Assembly (NCBI RefSeq): GCF_025821625.1
Contig: NZ_JACKSH010000046.1
Coordinates: forward strand, 22,324-86,323
Direction of reading: 5' to 3'
Length of the DNA: 64,000 nucleotides
Source of the DNA: Mycolicibacterium pyrenivorans
GTDB taxonomy: Bacteria > Actinomycetota > Actinomycetes > Mycobacteriales > Mycobacteriaceae
The first letter of the stretch is position 1. Each line of letters opens with the position of its first letter. A model generated the notes under the pieces. It was not told the origin of the DNA. It worked only from the letters and a program-made list of their open reading frames with translations, and did not search any database. Shown here one piece after another: positions 9,174 to 19,309 of the stretch. Position numbers and translations under genes: made by a program.

Positions 9174-10553
9174 ATGGTCCAGAAATTCGATGCGATCATC
9201 ATCGGCGCGGGCCAGGCCGGCCCGCCGCTGGCCGGGCGGCTGACCGGCGCCGGGCAGACCGTTGCGGTCATCGAACGAAAGCTCGTCGGCGGGACGTGCG
9301 TGAACTACGGCTGCATCCCCACCAAGACGCTGGTGGCCAGCGCTCACGCGGCGCACCTGGCGCGGCGCGGCGCCGAGTACGGGATCGGCACCGGGCCGGT
9401 CACCGTCGACATGGCGAAGGTCAAGGCGCGCAAGGACCGCATCAGCATCGGTGACCGCGAAGGCGTCGAGTCCTGGCTCGACGGTATGAAGGGCTGCACG
9501 CTGATTCGTGGCCACGCGCGGTTCGAGAGCCCGCAGACCGTGCGTGTCGGCGATGACCTCCTGCAGGCCGACCGGATCTTCCTCAACGTCGGCGGCCGGG
9601 CGGTGGCGCCGGACATGCCGGGTCTGGCCGACATCGACTACCTCACCAATGTCGGCATCCTCGAACTCGACACCGTGCCCGAGCATCTCGTGGTCATCGG
9701 CGGCAGCTACATCGCGCTGGAGTTCGCCCAGATGTACCGGCGTTTCGGCGCCGCGGTGACCGTCGTCGAGCGCGGGCCGCGTCTGACCGCCCGCGAAGAC
9801 GAGGATGTCTCGGCGGCGATCAAGGACATCCTCGAAAACGAGGGCATCGACGTCGTGCTCGGCGCCGACGCGATCAGCCTGGCCAAACAGGACGGTGACT
9901 CGGGAGGGTTCACCGTCACACCCCGCGCCGGAGCGGCGCCGATCACAGGCAGTCACCTGCTCGTCGCGGTGGGACGGCAGCCCAACACCGACGACCTCGG
10001 GCTCGACGCGGCCGGGGTCGAGACCGACCGCCGTGGCTACATCGTGGTCGACGACCAACTGCGCACCAGCGCCGAGAACATCTGGGCGATGGGTGACTGC
10101 AACGGACGCGGGGCATTCACCCACACGTCGTACAACGACTTCGAGATCGTCGCGGCCAACCTGCTCGACGACGATCCCCGCAAGGTGAGCGACCGCATCA
10201 CCACCTACGCGCTCTACATCGACCCGCCCCTCGGCCGTGCCGGGATGACCGCTGACGAGGTCCGCCGGTCGGGCCGAAAAGCGTTGGTGGGCAAGCGCCC
10301 GATGACCAGGGTGGGCCGGGCGGTCGAAAAGGGCGAGACCCAGGGCTTCATGAAGGTGGTCGTCGACGCCGAGACCGAGCAGATCCTGGGGGCGTCGATT
10401 CTCGGGGTGGGCGGTGACGAGGTCGTGCAGGACATCCTCGACGTGATGACCGCCAAGCTGCCCTACACCGCGATCTCGCGCACCATGCACATCCACCCGA
10501 CCGTCAGCGAGTTGGTGCCCACGATGCTCCAGGACCTCAAGCCGCTGCAGTAG
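9174..10553 (+). CDS. MerA-like FAD/NAD(P) disulfide oxidoreductase
   Basis: This 459-residue flavoprotein belongs to the pyridine nucleotide-disulfide reductase class I. Visible motifs are the FAD fold GAGQAG, the redox pair GGTCVNYGC, the NAD fold GGSYIALEFAQ, the second FAD contact WAMGDCNG, and the C-terminal HIHPTVSELVP with the active-site His. It lacks the N-terminal heavy-metal domain and the C-terminal Cys pair of true mercuric reductase. It is more likely a mercuric-reductase-like flavoprotein of unknown substrate. It follows the DUF4126 gene by 9 bp and overlaps the convergent flavodoxin gene by 17 bp at the 3' end. Confidence 0.85.
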   Translation: MVQKFDAIIIGAGQAGPPLAGRLTGAGQTVAVIERKLVGGTCVNYGCIPTKTLVASAHAAHLARRGAEYGIGTGPVTVDMAKVKARKDRISIGDREGVESWLDGMKGCTLIRGHARFESPQTVRVGDDLLQADRIFLNVGGRAVAPDMPGLADIDYLTNVGILELDTVPEHLVVIGGSYIALEFAQMYRRFGAAVTVVERGPRLTAREDEDVSAAIKDILENEGIDVVLGADAISLAKQDGDSGGFTVTPRAGAAPITGSHLLVAVGRQPNTDDLGLDAAGVETDRRGYIVVDDQLRTSAENIWAMGDCNGRGAFTHTSYNDFEIVAANLLDDDPRKVSDRITTYALYIDPPLGRAGMTADEVRRSGRKALVGKRPMTRVGRAVEKGETQGFMKVVVDAETEQILGASILGVGGDEVVQDILDVMTAKLPYTAISRTMHIHPTVSELVPTMLQDLKPLQ

Positions 10554-11127
10554 CCGCCCGTCCGGCGATGAGTTCGCCGGTGACCTGGGCGACCCGCTGC
10601 CCGAGATGACGGCAGGTCGCCACGTCGGCGGCATGGACCTGCTCGGGGTTGGCGTCGACATCGGTGGCCGCACCTGCGCCGAGGAAAAAGCCGAGACGGT
10701 TGAGGTCGTGCTCGCTGGCCGACGAGTGGTTCCACCCGGCGACCAGGCCCAGGTTGACCCAGTGCATGTGATGCTGGGCGGCGAACACCGCGAGTGACAC
10801 CAGCGTCTGCAGTTTGTCGCCGCTCTTGCCGCCCGAGTTGGTGAAGCCCGCCGCGACCTTGTCGCCCCAGGTGCCCTCGATGCAGCGCCTGCCGGTCTTC
10901 TCGGCGAACGCCTGGAACCCGGCCGAGACGTTGCCCATGTAGGTCGCGCTGCCGAACACGATGGCGTCGGCGGTGTCGAGAAGCTGCCAGTCCCTGTCCG
11001 TGATCTGGTCGACGGCGATCGTGTCGACCTTCGCGCCGCCGTCACGGGCGCCCGCCGCGACGGCACCGGCGAGGACCGCGGTGTGGCCGAACCCCGAGTG
11101 GTAGGCGACTGCGATGGCAGCGGTCAT
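10537..11127 (-). CDS. Flavodoxin/WrbA-like NADPH-dependent FMN reductase
   Basis: The 196-residue flavodoxin-fold protein begins MTAAIAVAYHSGFGHT, where YHSGFGHT is the FMN phosphate loop. DAIVFGSATYMGNVSAGFQ and TNSGGKSGDKLQTL are the flavin-binding loops typical of the WrbA/NADPH-quinone reductase group. The likely role is two-electron reduction of quinones or similar. It is the last gene of an arsR-SRPBCC-flavodoxin operon; its ATG overlaps the stop of the SRPBCC gene as ATGA. The 3' end overlaps the convergent MerA-like gene. Confidence 0.85.
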   Translation of the reverse strand: MTAAIAVAYHSGFGHTAVLAGAVAAGARDGGAKVDTIAVDQITDRDWQLLDTADAIVFGSATYMGNVSAGFQAFAEKTGRRCIEGTWGDKVAAGFTNSGGKSGDKLQTLVSLAVFAAQHHMHWVNLGLVAGWNHSSASEHDLNRLGFFLGAGAATDVDANPEQVHAADVATCRHLGQRVAQVTGELIAGRAATAAA

Positions 11128-11639
11128 GGTGTTCCTCCTTCGGCGATGACTTCAAGGCGACGGGTGAGCCAGTCCGGCAACGGTTGTGCGGCGAGATGGG
11201 ATTCGAGACGGTCGAGGAAGGCATGGGTGCCGCCGAGGAAGCCGCCGGCGCTGCGAACCCCGAGTCCGCGATGGCTGAAGCGCAGCAGCGTGGCCGATCC
11301 GTCGGGACCGTCGGGTTGCAGTTCGTAACGCACCACGCCGTCCTCGACGATCGGCTGCTTCCACTCGTGCTCGAACACATGCGGGGGATCCCACACCAGG
11401 ATGCGGCCCGTCATCCGTTTGCGTTCCGGCGGAAGGGGCGGCCCGTCAGCGACCATGTCGATGAGCCCGCCCTCGCGCGCATCGATGGTGGTCGCTCCGA
11501 ACCAGTGCCGGCGTTCGGCCGGATCGGTGATGGCGGCCCAGACCGCGTCGATGGGAAACGGCAGTCGGCGTTCGAAGTTCAGCACCGCGCGATCGCCGTC
11601 GATCGTCACCCGCCCGTCGCGCTCACCCATCCGACTCAC
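11124..11639 (-). CDS. SRPBCC/AHSA1-domain protein
   Basis: This 171-residue protein has the START-like AHSA1 pattern: NFERRLPFPIDAVWAAITDPAERRHWF, then VWDPPHVFEHEWKQ and the closing helix region. Such proteins bind small hydrophobic ligands. The gene overlaps arsR upstream by 17 bp and the flavodoxin downstream by 4 bp. ArsR-SRPBCC pairs are common and the AHSA1 protein may bind the ligand sensed by the regulator, but this is inference. Confidence 0.85.
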   Translation of the reverse strand: MSRMGERDGRVTIDGDRAVLNFERRLPFPIDAVWAAITDPAERRHWFGATTIDAREGGLIDMVADGPPLPPERKRMTGRILVWDPPHVFEHEWKQPIVEDGVVRYELQPDGPDGSATLLRFSHRGLGVRSAGGFLGGTHAFLDRLESHLAAQPLPDWLTRRLEVIAEGGTP

Positions 11640-11943
11640 CGTGCCTGCGCTCCAGGTGGCGTTCCAGGGCGTCGAGGTGACCGGTCCAGTAGCGCCGGTA
11701 GCGCTCGATCCAGTCGTCGATGGCCACCAGGCCGTCGGCGCGCAGCGCGTAGATGCGGCGCTGCGCCTGCGGGCGTACCTCGACGAGACCGACCTCCCGC
11801 AACACCCTCAGGTGGCGCGACACGGTCGGCTGGGTCACGTCGGGCAGCGCCGCCACCAACTCTCCGGCGGTCCGCTCGCCCTCGGCCAAGACATCCAAAA
11901 GGATCCGCCTATTCGGCTCGGCCACTGCTTCGAAAACATCCAC
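11623..11943 (-). CDS. ArsR-family transcriptional regulator
   Basis: This 106-residue winged-helix protein shows the ArsR fold: VFEAVAEPNRRILLDVLAEGERTAGELVAAL, the recognition helix TQPTVSRHLRVLREVGLV, and the wing QAQRRIYAL. The typical metal-binding Cys pair (ELCVCDL) is absent, so it probably senses something other than arsenic or zinc. It leads the operon with the SRPBCC and flavodoxin genes. A perfect 12-bp palindrome lies 20 bp upstream of its start and is the best autoregulatory operator candidate. Confidence 0.88.
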   Translation of the reverse strand: MDVFEAVAEPNRRILLDVLAEGERTAGELVAALPDVTQPTVSRHLRVLREVGLVEVRPQAQRRIYALRADGLVAIDDWIERYRRYWTGHLDALERHLERRHGESDG

Positions 11944-11963
11944 AGCAGTGAGTATTGCAACTC

Positions 11964-11975
11964 ATCTATATAGAT
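11964..11975. promoter_or_regulatory. Palindromic operator upstream of arsR
   Basis: ATCTATATAGAT is a perfect 12-bp palindrome in an unusually A+T-rich 42-bp gap between the DinB stop and the arsR start. Flanking TTGCA and TGCAA add partial symmetry. ArsR proteins usually bind A+T-rich palindromes over their own promoter, so this is the likely operator. A CAATACT sequence just downstream on the minus strand could be the -10 element. Confidence 0.6.
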
Positions 11976-11985
11976 GCAAGAGAAT

Positions 11986-12507
11986 TTACAGTGACGTGCG
12001 GCGGGCCGCACGGAGCATCCGGAGTTGACCGATCTCGGCGACGTTCTTGGTCAGCTCCACGGTCACCCACAGCACGGTGTCGGCCGCAGTGCGTTCGACG
12101 TCGGCGGCCCAGGGAAACACCGCGGGAGCCGCGAGGTCCTGATCGGACACGGCCGACAACACATTCCGCCACTGCGCGGCAAGCACTCTGAGCCGCGACA
12201 CCGATCCCGCGCCGTCTCCGGGCCACAGGACATCGGACCAGTCCGCAGGAGTGCCGCCGGCCATGGCGCTGATCGCCGCGGACCACCAGTAGTCGATATG
12301 CCAGGTCAGCCACGCGATCGTCGGCACCGGCACCGGGTCGGGCTCCACCTCCGCGAAGTCCGGTCTCCACATCCCGGCGTCGTCCGGACGGACCGTCCAG
12401 CACAGGTCGGCCGGCTCCCACAGGAAATCGCCCTCGACGAGCGCCGACAGATGAAGCTCTGCCAGCGACCAGGCGAGCTCGAACTGCCTGCGCGCCACGA
12501 CGATCAC
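11986..12507 (-). CDS. DinB-superfamily protein
   Basis: The product is a 173-residue, mainly helical protein with the DinB/mycothiol-dependent maleylpyruvate isomerase-like pattern. VPTIAWLTWHIDYWWSAAI supplies a metal-ligand His and NVAEIGQLRMLR closes the bundle. The second and third canonical His positions are not obvious. GTG at 12507 overlaps the stop of the thioesterase gene as GTGA, which favours this start over the ATG at 12540. Function unknown; many relatives are thiol-dependent transferases. Confidence 0.75.
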   Translation of the reverse strand: MIVVARRQFELAWSLAELHLSALVEGDFLWEPADLCWTVRPDDAGMWRPDFAEVEPDPVPVPTIAWLTWHIDYWWSAAISAMAGGTPADWSDVLWPGDGAGSVSRLRVLAAQWRNVLSAVSDQDLAAPAVFPWAADVERTAADTVLWVTVELTKNVAEIGQLRMLRAARRTSL

Positions 12508-13310
12508 GAGCGGCGCTGCACCAGCAAGGTCTGCGCACATGTGCCGATGAAGCCCTCACGGTCGAAGATCTCCGCGTTCGTCACGCCGATGCCGTCCGGC
12601 CCGATCGACCCGCGAGAACGCAGCCCGAAATCGGCCCTCACGGGTAGTCGATGGAGATGTACGACGGTGTCGGTGTTCATGAAGACGAACCGTTGCGGGT
12701 CCAGCGCCGCACCGATCCCGTTGGCCGAGTCGACAACCATGGCCAGACGTTGCAGCGGCGTCGTCGGCTCCGAATCCACCAACGGCACCAACGGACTCAG
12801 CCAGGCCTCGGCGGCGGCACCCTCGGCCGTCGCCTGCCTGCGCCAACTCACCGTCTCCAGGTAGCCCGGCGCACCGTCCCAGGCGTGCGCCACCCCGGAC
12901 GCGTCGCCTTCGACGAGCGGGGGGTACCGGTCGGTGGCGGCGTCTCGGGTGTCACTCGGCGCGAGCAGCCACGCGGTCACGCGGGCGACAGCCCGCCGGC
13001 TGCCGTCGGGTCGGTCGACGCTCATCTCGGCCACCATCATCGAGATCCGGCTGCCAGGCCGGTCCACCCACGCCCGGACCCGCACGGTCGTCACGGGTAT
13101 GGCACCCAGGATGTCCAGCGTCAGCCGGCCGATCCGAAGTCCGGCACCGGCGGTGCGGCCGCTGAGGTCCTCGATCGCCCTGGTCAACAACGCCAGCGGC
13201 GGGGATCCGTGCTGAATCTCGGGATCCCAGTTGCTGCGGGTGCCGTCGGTCGAGGTGAAGACCGCGTACTCACCGTCAGCGGGCAGCCGACGGAACAGGC
13301 ATTCGATCAC
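12504..13310 (-). CDS. Acyl-CoA thioesterase-like (double hot-dog) protein
   Basis: The 268-residue protein fits the TesB-like thioesterase superfamily: an N-terminal half with NWDPEIQHGSPPLALLTRAIED and RIGRLTLDILGAIPV, and a C-terminal half with FVFMNTDTVVHLHRLPV. It probably hydrolyses an acyl-CoA or is a related inactive binding protein. It is coupled on both sides: its ATG overlaps the RecB-like stop (13307-13310) and its stop overlaps the DinB start. Confidence 0.75.
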   Translation of the reverse strand: MIECLFRRLPADGEYAVFTSTDGTRSNWDPEIQHGSPPLALLTRAIEDLSGRTAGAGLRIGRLTLDILGAIPVTTVRVRAWVDRPGSRISMMVAEMSVDRPDGSRRAVARVTAWLLAPSDTRDAATDRYPPLVEGDASGVAHAWDGAPGYLETVSWRRQATAEGAAAEAWLSPLVPLVDSEPTTPLQRLAMVVDSANGIGAALDPQRFVFMNTDTVVHLHRLPVRADFGLRSRGSIGPDGIGVTNAEIFDREGFIGTCAQTLLVQRRS

Positions 13311-14185
13311 GCAGCGGGCTCCGCGGCCTGCAGCACCGCGTCCGGGTCACCCTCGTCGAGGGCTTCGGGCCAGCCCGGATACGGCGGGGGAGTGCCACCG
13401 AAGGCCGGGCAGTGGGCGCGGTGCGCGCACCAGTCGCACAACCGTGACGGACGCGGCCGGAAATCACCTGTCACGCCCGCAGATTGGATCGCCCGCCAGA
13501 TCGCCATCAACGTCTTTTCGAAGCGCAGCAGCTCATCGAGGTCGGGCGTGTAGTCCAGCACCTGGCTGTCGGCGAGGTACAGCAGCCGCAACCGGGCCGG
13601 CATCACGCCCCGCGAGCGAAACAGGGCCACCGCGTAGAACTTCATCTGGAACATGGCCTTGAATTCGGCGAGAGCCCGAGCCTCCGGCGGCGCCTTACCC
13701 GTCTTGTAGTCGACCACCCGCAACTCGCCCGTCGGCGCGACGTCGATGCGGTCGACGAAGCCGCGCAGCAGGGTGCCGTCCACCAGTTCGACCTCGACGC
13801 GTTGCTCGCAGCTCTGCGGATCGAAGCGGGTGGGGTCTTCCAATCGGTAGTACCCCGACAGCAGCGCCCGCGCCTGCTCGAGGAGTTCGGTCTGCAGCGC
13901 CGGATCGATGTCGGCGAGCACCGACGGCTGCTCGGCGAGGACGCGCTCCCATGCTGGCGTCACCAGCGACACCGCTGCCTCGGGGCCGCGCTCGGCGGCG
14001 GGAAGGGCATACAGCTGTTCGAGCGCGGCATGCACCACCGACCCGCGCACCTGTGCGGAGGACGAGGGCTCCGGCAACCGGTCGATCGCCCGGAAGCGGT
14101 ACAGCAGCGGACATTGCTTGAAATCACTGGCGCGCGACGGAGACAGCGCCGGACGCCGCGCCGGCCGTCCCGTCTGCTCGCTCAT
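13307..14185 (-). CDS. RecB-family exonuclease with Fe-S cluster motif (Rv2119-like)
   Basis: The start at ATG 14185 (MSEQTGRP) gives 292 residues. The PD-(D/E)XK nuclease core is seen as LRVVDYKTGKAP, with upstream Asp in GFVDRIDVAP and RGSVVHAALEQL at the front. A Cys in FKQCPLLYRF together with LCDWCAHRAHC near the C-terminus matches the four-Cys 4Fe-4S arrangement of AddB/Cas4-like nucleases. It occupies the position of Rv2119, divergent from trmI. The promoters lie in 14186-14269. Confidence 0.85.
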   Translation of the reverse strand: MSEQTGRPARRPALSPSRASDFKQCPLLYRFRAIDRLPEPSSSAQVRGSVVHAALEQLYALPAAERGPEAAVSLVTPAWERVLAEQPSVLADIDPALQTELLEQARALLSGYYRLEDPTRFDPQSCEQRVEVELVDGTLLRGFVDRIDVAPTGELRVVDYKTGKAPPEARALAEFKAMFQMKFYAVALFRSRGVMPARLRLLYLADSQVLDYTPDLDELLRFEKTLMAIWRAIQSAGVTGDFRPRPSRLCDWCAHRAHCPAFGGTPPPYPGWPEALDEGDPDAVLQAAEPAA

Positions 14186-14263
14186 GAAACCAGCGTATGA
14201 CCGAGGTGAGACAAATCCCGGCAACCCCGCGCACCCGCCGCGGCGCGTCTACTGGCAGGCTGA

Positions 14264-15486
<1,223 letters not shown>

Positions 15487-15490
15487 GCGC

Positions 15491-16072
15491 TCAGCGCGGC
15501 GGCGTCGGTGGCGGCGGTGGGGCAGGCGGCGGGTTCTGCCCGTCGTCGAGTTGCAGCAGCAGGTCGGCGGTCTGCCGTGTCAGCTGCCACGAACCTGCGG
15601 CCGGGACGAACTCCATCGGATAGCTGAACTCGCCACCCTGAGGGTTGGCGGTCCTGACCACCACCGTCGCGACGACGTTGCCCGGATTGGCCTGTGACCA
15701 GGCCAGGTCTCGTGCCTCGAACGTCAGGGGCAGCGAGCCGTTGTCACGCAGCGCGATACCGAAGCGGTCGAGACCGGCGGCCTCGTCGGCCGTGCCCTCT
15801 TCGATGAGGTCGACCTTCTGGGAGCCGGGGACGGCCGGATCGGCCAACCTGCTCATCACATCGATCAGCGCACTGTCACGTGGCAGCGGAGGGCCGCCGG
15901 GGGCGGGCGGCGCCGGTGGGGGCATCCCGACGGAGGGCGCGGGTGACGTCTCGACGGACGGCGACGCCGCCGGATGCTCGGGTTGACCCGACTGACCACA
16001 CCCGCTCAGCCCGAACGCCGCCACGAATGTGGCGGCGCTCAGGGCCAAAGCAGTGCGACGCACCCGCGTCAT
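15491..16072 (-). CDS. LppK-like lipoprotein (MTB12 fold)
   Basis: The 193-residue precursor has an N-terminal MTRVRR, a hydrophobic stretch and the lipobox LSGC near residue 25, so it should be lipidated and anchored outside the membrane. A Pro-rich segment follows, then a domain ending FVPAAGSWQLTRQTADLLLQL. This matches the low-molecular-weight antigen MTB12 type fold, and the position matches lppK (Rv2116). The C-terminus is a poly-Pro run. The neighbouring gene at 16093-16611 carries the same fold. Confidence 0.8.
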   Translation of the reverse strand: MTRVRRTALALSAATFVAAFGLSGCGQSGQPEHPAASPSVETSPAPSVGMPPPAPPAPGGPPLPRDSALIDVMSRLADPAVPGSQKVDLIEEGTADEAAGLDRFGIALRDNGSLPLTFEARDLAWSQANPGNVVATVVVRTANPQGGEFSYPMEFVPAAGSWQLTRQTADLLLQLDDGQNPPPAPPPPPTPPR

Positions 16073-16092
16073 GATTCGGTAAGAACCGGAGA

Positions 16093-16611
16093 TCAGCCCA
16101 CAGACGACATCAGGGCCATCGCCGACTGCTTCGAAAGCTGCCAGCCGGTCGGGCTCGGACCCGCGATGAACGTCAACGGCTGGGTCGCGACCGCGCCGGA
16201 CGGGGCCGATGCGGTGACGTTGGCCGTGACGACGGGGCCGTTCTGGTCGATGTCGGTGATGGAGAAGCTCAGCGGGAAGTAGCCCTTGGCCGCGGCGTTG
16301 TTGTACCCGCTGTCGGCCACTCTGGCCTCGATCCGCCCGAGGCCGCCCTGCACGTAGCTGGCCTTGCCTGCGGAGAACGAGCCCGGTCCCGCCAGCGCGC
16401 TCAGCGTCGACACCAGCGGTCCCTGGAGGTCGGGAGCCGGTGCGGCAGGCAGCGGCACGTCGAAGACCACCGGCTGCACCGCGGGCTGCGCTGGGGCGCC
16501 CACGGCTCCAGAGCCTGCTGCAATCGAGGTCACACCCGCTGCGGCAGCGCCCACCACTACGGCTGCTGCTGCTCCAGCTGTCAAGCTGGTAACGAGGGTT
16601 TTCAGGGTCAC
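16093..16611 (-). CDS. Secreted MTB12/CFP-2-like protein
   Basis: The start is GTG 16611, preceded by a strong GGAAGGA on the minus strand. The upstream ATG at 16641 is less likely. The 172-residue product has an Ala/Val-rich Sec signal peptide (AAAAVVVGAAAAGVTSIA), then VQPVVFDVPLP and a C-terminal domain ending WQLSKQSAMALMSSVG. This pattern is very similar to the M. tuberculosis antigen MTB12 (Rv2376c). There is no lipobox, so it is predicted to be exported and released. The next gene (15491-16072) is a lipidated paralogue of the same fold. Confidence 0.8.
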   Translation of the reverse strand: MTLKTLVTSLTAGAAAAVVVGAAAAGVTSIAAGSGAVGAPAQPAVQPVVFDVPLPAAPAPDLQGPLVSTLSALAGPGSFSAGKASYVQGGLGRIEARVADSGYNNAAAKGYFPLSFSITDIDQNGPVVTANVTASAPSGAVATQPLTFIAGPSPTGWQLSKQSAMALMSSVG

Positions 16612-16757
16612 GGCTGTCCTTCCGTTCGGCCGACTGATCATCTGAGGCTAACAGTGTTGCTGGTGTGTCGAATTCCTACACCGCACACAAAGACTGAATC
16701 GCCGGTAGCGTTGAAGTTGTTACCGCACCAACATCCGGTGTGGGAAAGGAGCTCAGC

Positions 16758-18605
16758 ATGAGTGAGTCCGAACGTTCTGAGGCCTCTGACGTCTTTGGGA
16801 CATCTCCCGATAGCGAGCTGTCCCCAGAGGATGCTGCAGAACTGGAACAGCTGCGCCGCGAGGCTGCGCTCCTTCGTGAGCAGCTCGAAAATGCGGTAGG
16901 CCCACAGAGTGGACTCCGCAGTGCGCGTGACGTCCACCAGCTCGAGGCGCGGATCGACTCGCTCGCCGCCCGCAACGCCAAGCTCATGGACACCCTCAAG
17001 GAAGCGCGCCAGCAGTTGCTGGCCCTCCGCGAGGAGGTCGACCGGCTCGGCCAGCCGCCCAGCGGCTACGGCGTGCTGCTGTCGGTCCAGGAGGACGACA
17101 CCGTCGACGTGTTCACCTCGGGTCGCAAGATGCGGCTCACCTGCTCGCCGAACATCGACACCAAGGAACTCAAGCAGGGGCAGACGGTCCGTCTCAACGA
17201 GGCGCTGACCGTCGTGGAAGCGGGCCACTTCGAGGCCGTCGGCGAGATCTGCACGCTGCGGGAGATCCTCTCCGACGGGCATCGGGCGCTGGTCATCGGT
17301 CACGCGGACGAGGAGCGCATCGTGTGGCTCGCCGAGCCGCTGGTGGCCGCCGAGCACCTGCCCGACGGTTCGTACGCCGATGAAGACGATCTGACTGACG
17401 ACCGGCCGCGCAAGCTGCGCCCGGGTGACTCGCTGCTCGTCGACACCAAGGCCGGCTACGCGTTCGAGCGCATCCCGAAGGCCGAGGTCGAGGATCTCGT
17501 GCTCGAAGAGGTGCCCGACGTCAGCTACAACGACATCGGCGGCCTGGGTCGTCAGATCGAGCAGATCCGCGACGCGGTCGAGTTGCCGTTCCTGCACAAG
17601 GAGCTCTACCGGGAGTACTCGCTGCGCCCACCCAAAGGCGTGCTGCTCTACGGTCCGCCCGGCTGCGGCAAGACGCTGATCGCCAAGGCCGTGGCCAACT
17701 CGCTGGCCAAGAAGATGGCCGAGGTGCGCGGCGACGACGCCCGCGAGGCGAAGTCGTACTTCCTCAACATCAAGGGCCCCGAACTGCTCAACAAGTTCGT
17801 CGGCGAGACCGAACGCCACATCCGGCTCATCTTCCAGCGGGCACGGGAGAAGGCGTCGGAGGGCACCCCGGTCATCGTGTTCTTCGACGAGATGGACTCC
17901 ATCTTCCGCACCCGCGGCACCGGGGTCAGCTCCGACGTCGAAACCACCGTCGTCCCACAGCTTCTCAGTGAGATCGACGGCGTGGAAGGCCTGGAGAACG
18001 TCATCGTGATCGGCGCCTCCAACCGCGAGGACATGATCGACCCGGCGATCCTGCGGCCCGGCCGCCTGGACGTCAAGATCAAGATCGAGCGGCCGGACGC
18101 CGAGTCGGCGCAGGACATCTTCAGCAAGTACCTCACCGAGCAACTCCCGATCAACGACGACGACCTCGCCGAGTTCAGCGGCGACCGGTCGCTGACCATC
18201 AAGGCGATGATCGAGAAGGTCGTCGACCGCATGTACGCCGAGATCGACGACAACCGGTTCCTGGAGGTCACCTATGCCAACGGTGACAAGGAAGTCATGT
18301 ACTTCAAGGACTTCAACTCCGGGGCGATGATCCAGAACGTCGTCGACCGGGCGAAGAAGAACGCGATCAAGTCGGTGCTGGAGACCGGCCAGCGAGGCCT
18401 GCGCATCCAGCATCTCCTCGACTCGATCGTCGACGAATTCGCCGAGAACGAGGACCTGCCCAACACCACCAATCCCGACGACTGGGCCCGTATCTCGGGC
18501 AAGAAGGGCGAGCGGATCGTGTACATCCGCACGCTCGTCACCGGCAAGAGTTCGAGTGCGAGCAGGGCCATTGATACCGAGTCGAACCTGGGGCAGTACC
18601 TCTAG
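16758..18605 (+). CDS. mpa: Proteasome-associated AAA ATPase Mpa (ARC)
   Basis: Mpa recognises pupylated proteins, unfolds them and threads them into the 20S core. ATG 16758 has AAAGGAG upstream, giving 615 residues. In order: the Pup-binding coiled coil (about 25-95), tandem OB domains (about 95-240), and the AAA domain with Walker A GPPGCGKT, Walker [10 protein letters not shown] and RPGRLD. The C-terminal Gln-Tyr-Leu, which opens the proteasome gate, is intact. It is divergent from the MTB12-like gene; the 146-bp gap 16612-16757 holds both promoters. The 3' end overlaps the convergent Rv2114-like gene by 4 bp. Confidence 0.97.
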   Translation: MSESERSEASDVFGTSPDSELSPEDAAELEQLRREAALLREQLENAVGPQSGLRSARDVHQLEARIDSLAARNAKLMDTLKEARQQLLALREEVDRLGQPPSGYGVLLSVQEDDTVDVFTSGRKMRLTCSPNIDTKELKQGQTVRLNEALTVVEAGHFEAVGEICTLREILSDGHRALVIGHADEERIVWLAEPLVAAEHLPDGSYADEDDLTDDRPRKLRPGDSLLVDTKAGYAFERIPKAEVEDLVLEEVPDVSYNDIGGLGRQIEQIRDAVELPFLHKELYREYSLRPPKGVLLYGPPGCGKTLIAKAVANSLAKKMAEVRGDDAREAKSYFLNIKGPELLNKFVGETERHIRLIFQRAREKASEGTPVIVFFDEMDSIFRTRGTGVSSDVETTVVPQLLSEIDGVEGLENVIVIGASNREDMIDPAILRPGRLDVKIKIERPDAESAQDIFSKYLTEQLPINDDDLAEFSGDRSLTIKAMIEKVVDRMYAEIDDNRFLEVTYANGDKEVMYFKDFNSGAMIQNVVDRAKKNAIKSVLETGQRGLRIQHLLDSIVDEFAENEDLPNTTNPDDWARISGKKGERIVYIRTLVTGKSSSASRAIDTESNLGQYL

Positions 18606-19204
18606 CGCACCAGCGAATAACTGTTGGTCAGGTCGTCCTGCAGAACCTGGGCGGCCTGACTGCTGGTATCGATCCGCAGGTCGTCGTCGAGGACGCGCAT
18701 GCGGTACGACCAACCCTGGGGCAGGTCGAGGCGGGTCGCGAGCCCAGGAAGGTCCTCGTAGGCCAGTGCGGGGTCGACGACCTGGCTCCACGTCTGCATC
18801 ACCCAACGGCCACCGCCCGGATCGGTGAGCTCGAAGACGGGTTCACCCGAGTCGAACACGAACACCGCGTTGCGGCTGACCTCATTGGACAGGTAGGGCG
18901 CCGGGTTCATCGACGTCAACTCGACGGCCGCCTGCCGGATCATGTCGATGCCGCCGAACGCCGCGGTCTCCGGCTGGCCGGACATGTCCTTCTCGATGCT
19001 GTCCATCAGCCAGTACCGTGGCCCGTTGAGCAGCGCCGCTGCCGCTCCGTGCTCCTCGGCCAGGGAGTCGGCGTCGAGTTGCGACCACAACTCGGCGGGG
19101 CAGTCGTTGAGCGGAAACGTGTTGTACACGGTGGCTCGCGGGCCGCCTGCCCCGACGCTGATCAGCAACACCTCGCCGTAACGCTTGCCGCGCAGGTCGT
19201 CCAC
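18602..19204 (-). CDS. Conserved hypothetical protein (Rv2114-like)
   Basis: The 200-residue protein from GTG 19204 has no recognisable catalytic motif. It is soluble, without a signal peptide, and contains [42 protein letters not shown] and [12 protein letters not shown]. Size and position next to mpa match Rv2114 of M. tuberculosis. A frame continues upstream beyond 19204 with no family support, so the start is uncertain by a few codons. Confidence 0.7.
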   Translation of the reverse strand: MDDLRGKRYGEVLLISVGAGGPRATVYNTFPLNDCPAELWSQLDADSLAEEHGAAAALLNGPRYWLMDSIEKDMSGQPETAAFGGIDMIRQAAVELTSMNPAPYLSNEVSRNAVFVFDSGEPVFELTDPGGGRWVMQTWSQVVDPALAYEDLPGLATRLDLPQGWSYRMRVLDDDLRIDTSSQAAQVLQDDLTNSYSLVR

Positions 19205-19309
19205 GGCAGTGAATCTAGCGCTCGCGACGTTCGCGTCGTGCGGATCCGCGCGCGGAGTTGAGGAATTTTGCCCATTTCCGGCGGAAGGGAGGAGGTTTAC
19301 AGTCAAGAC

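Noticed and set aside
9174..10553. True mercuric reductase.
   Set aside because: The redox Cys pair is present, but the N-terminal metal domain and the C-terminal vicinal Cys pair of MerA are missing and there is no mer operon around it.
16638..18806. A 722-codon minus-strand open frame opposite mpa.
   Set aside because: Mpa is conserved over its full length on the other strand; the antisense frame has no family features.
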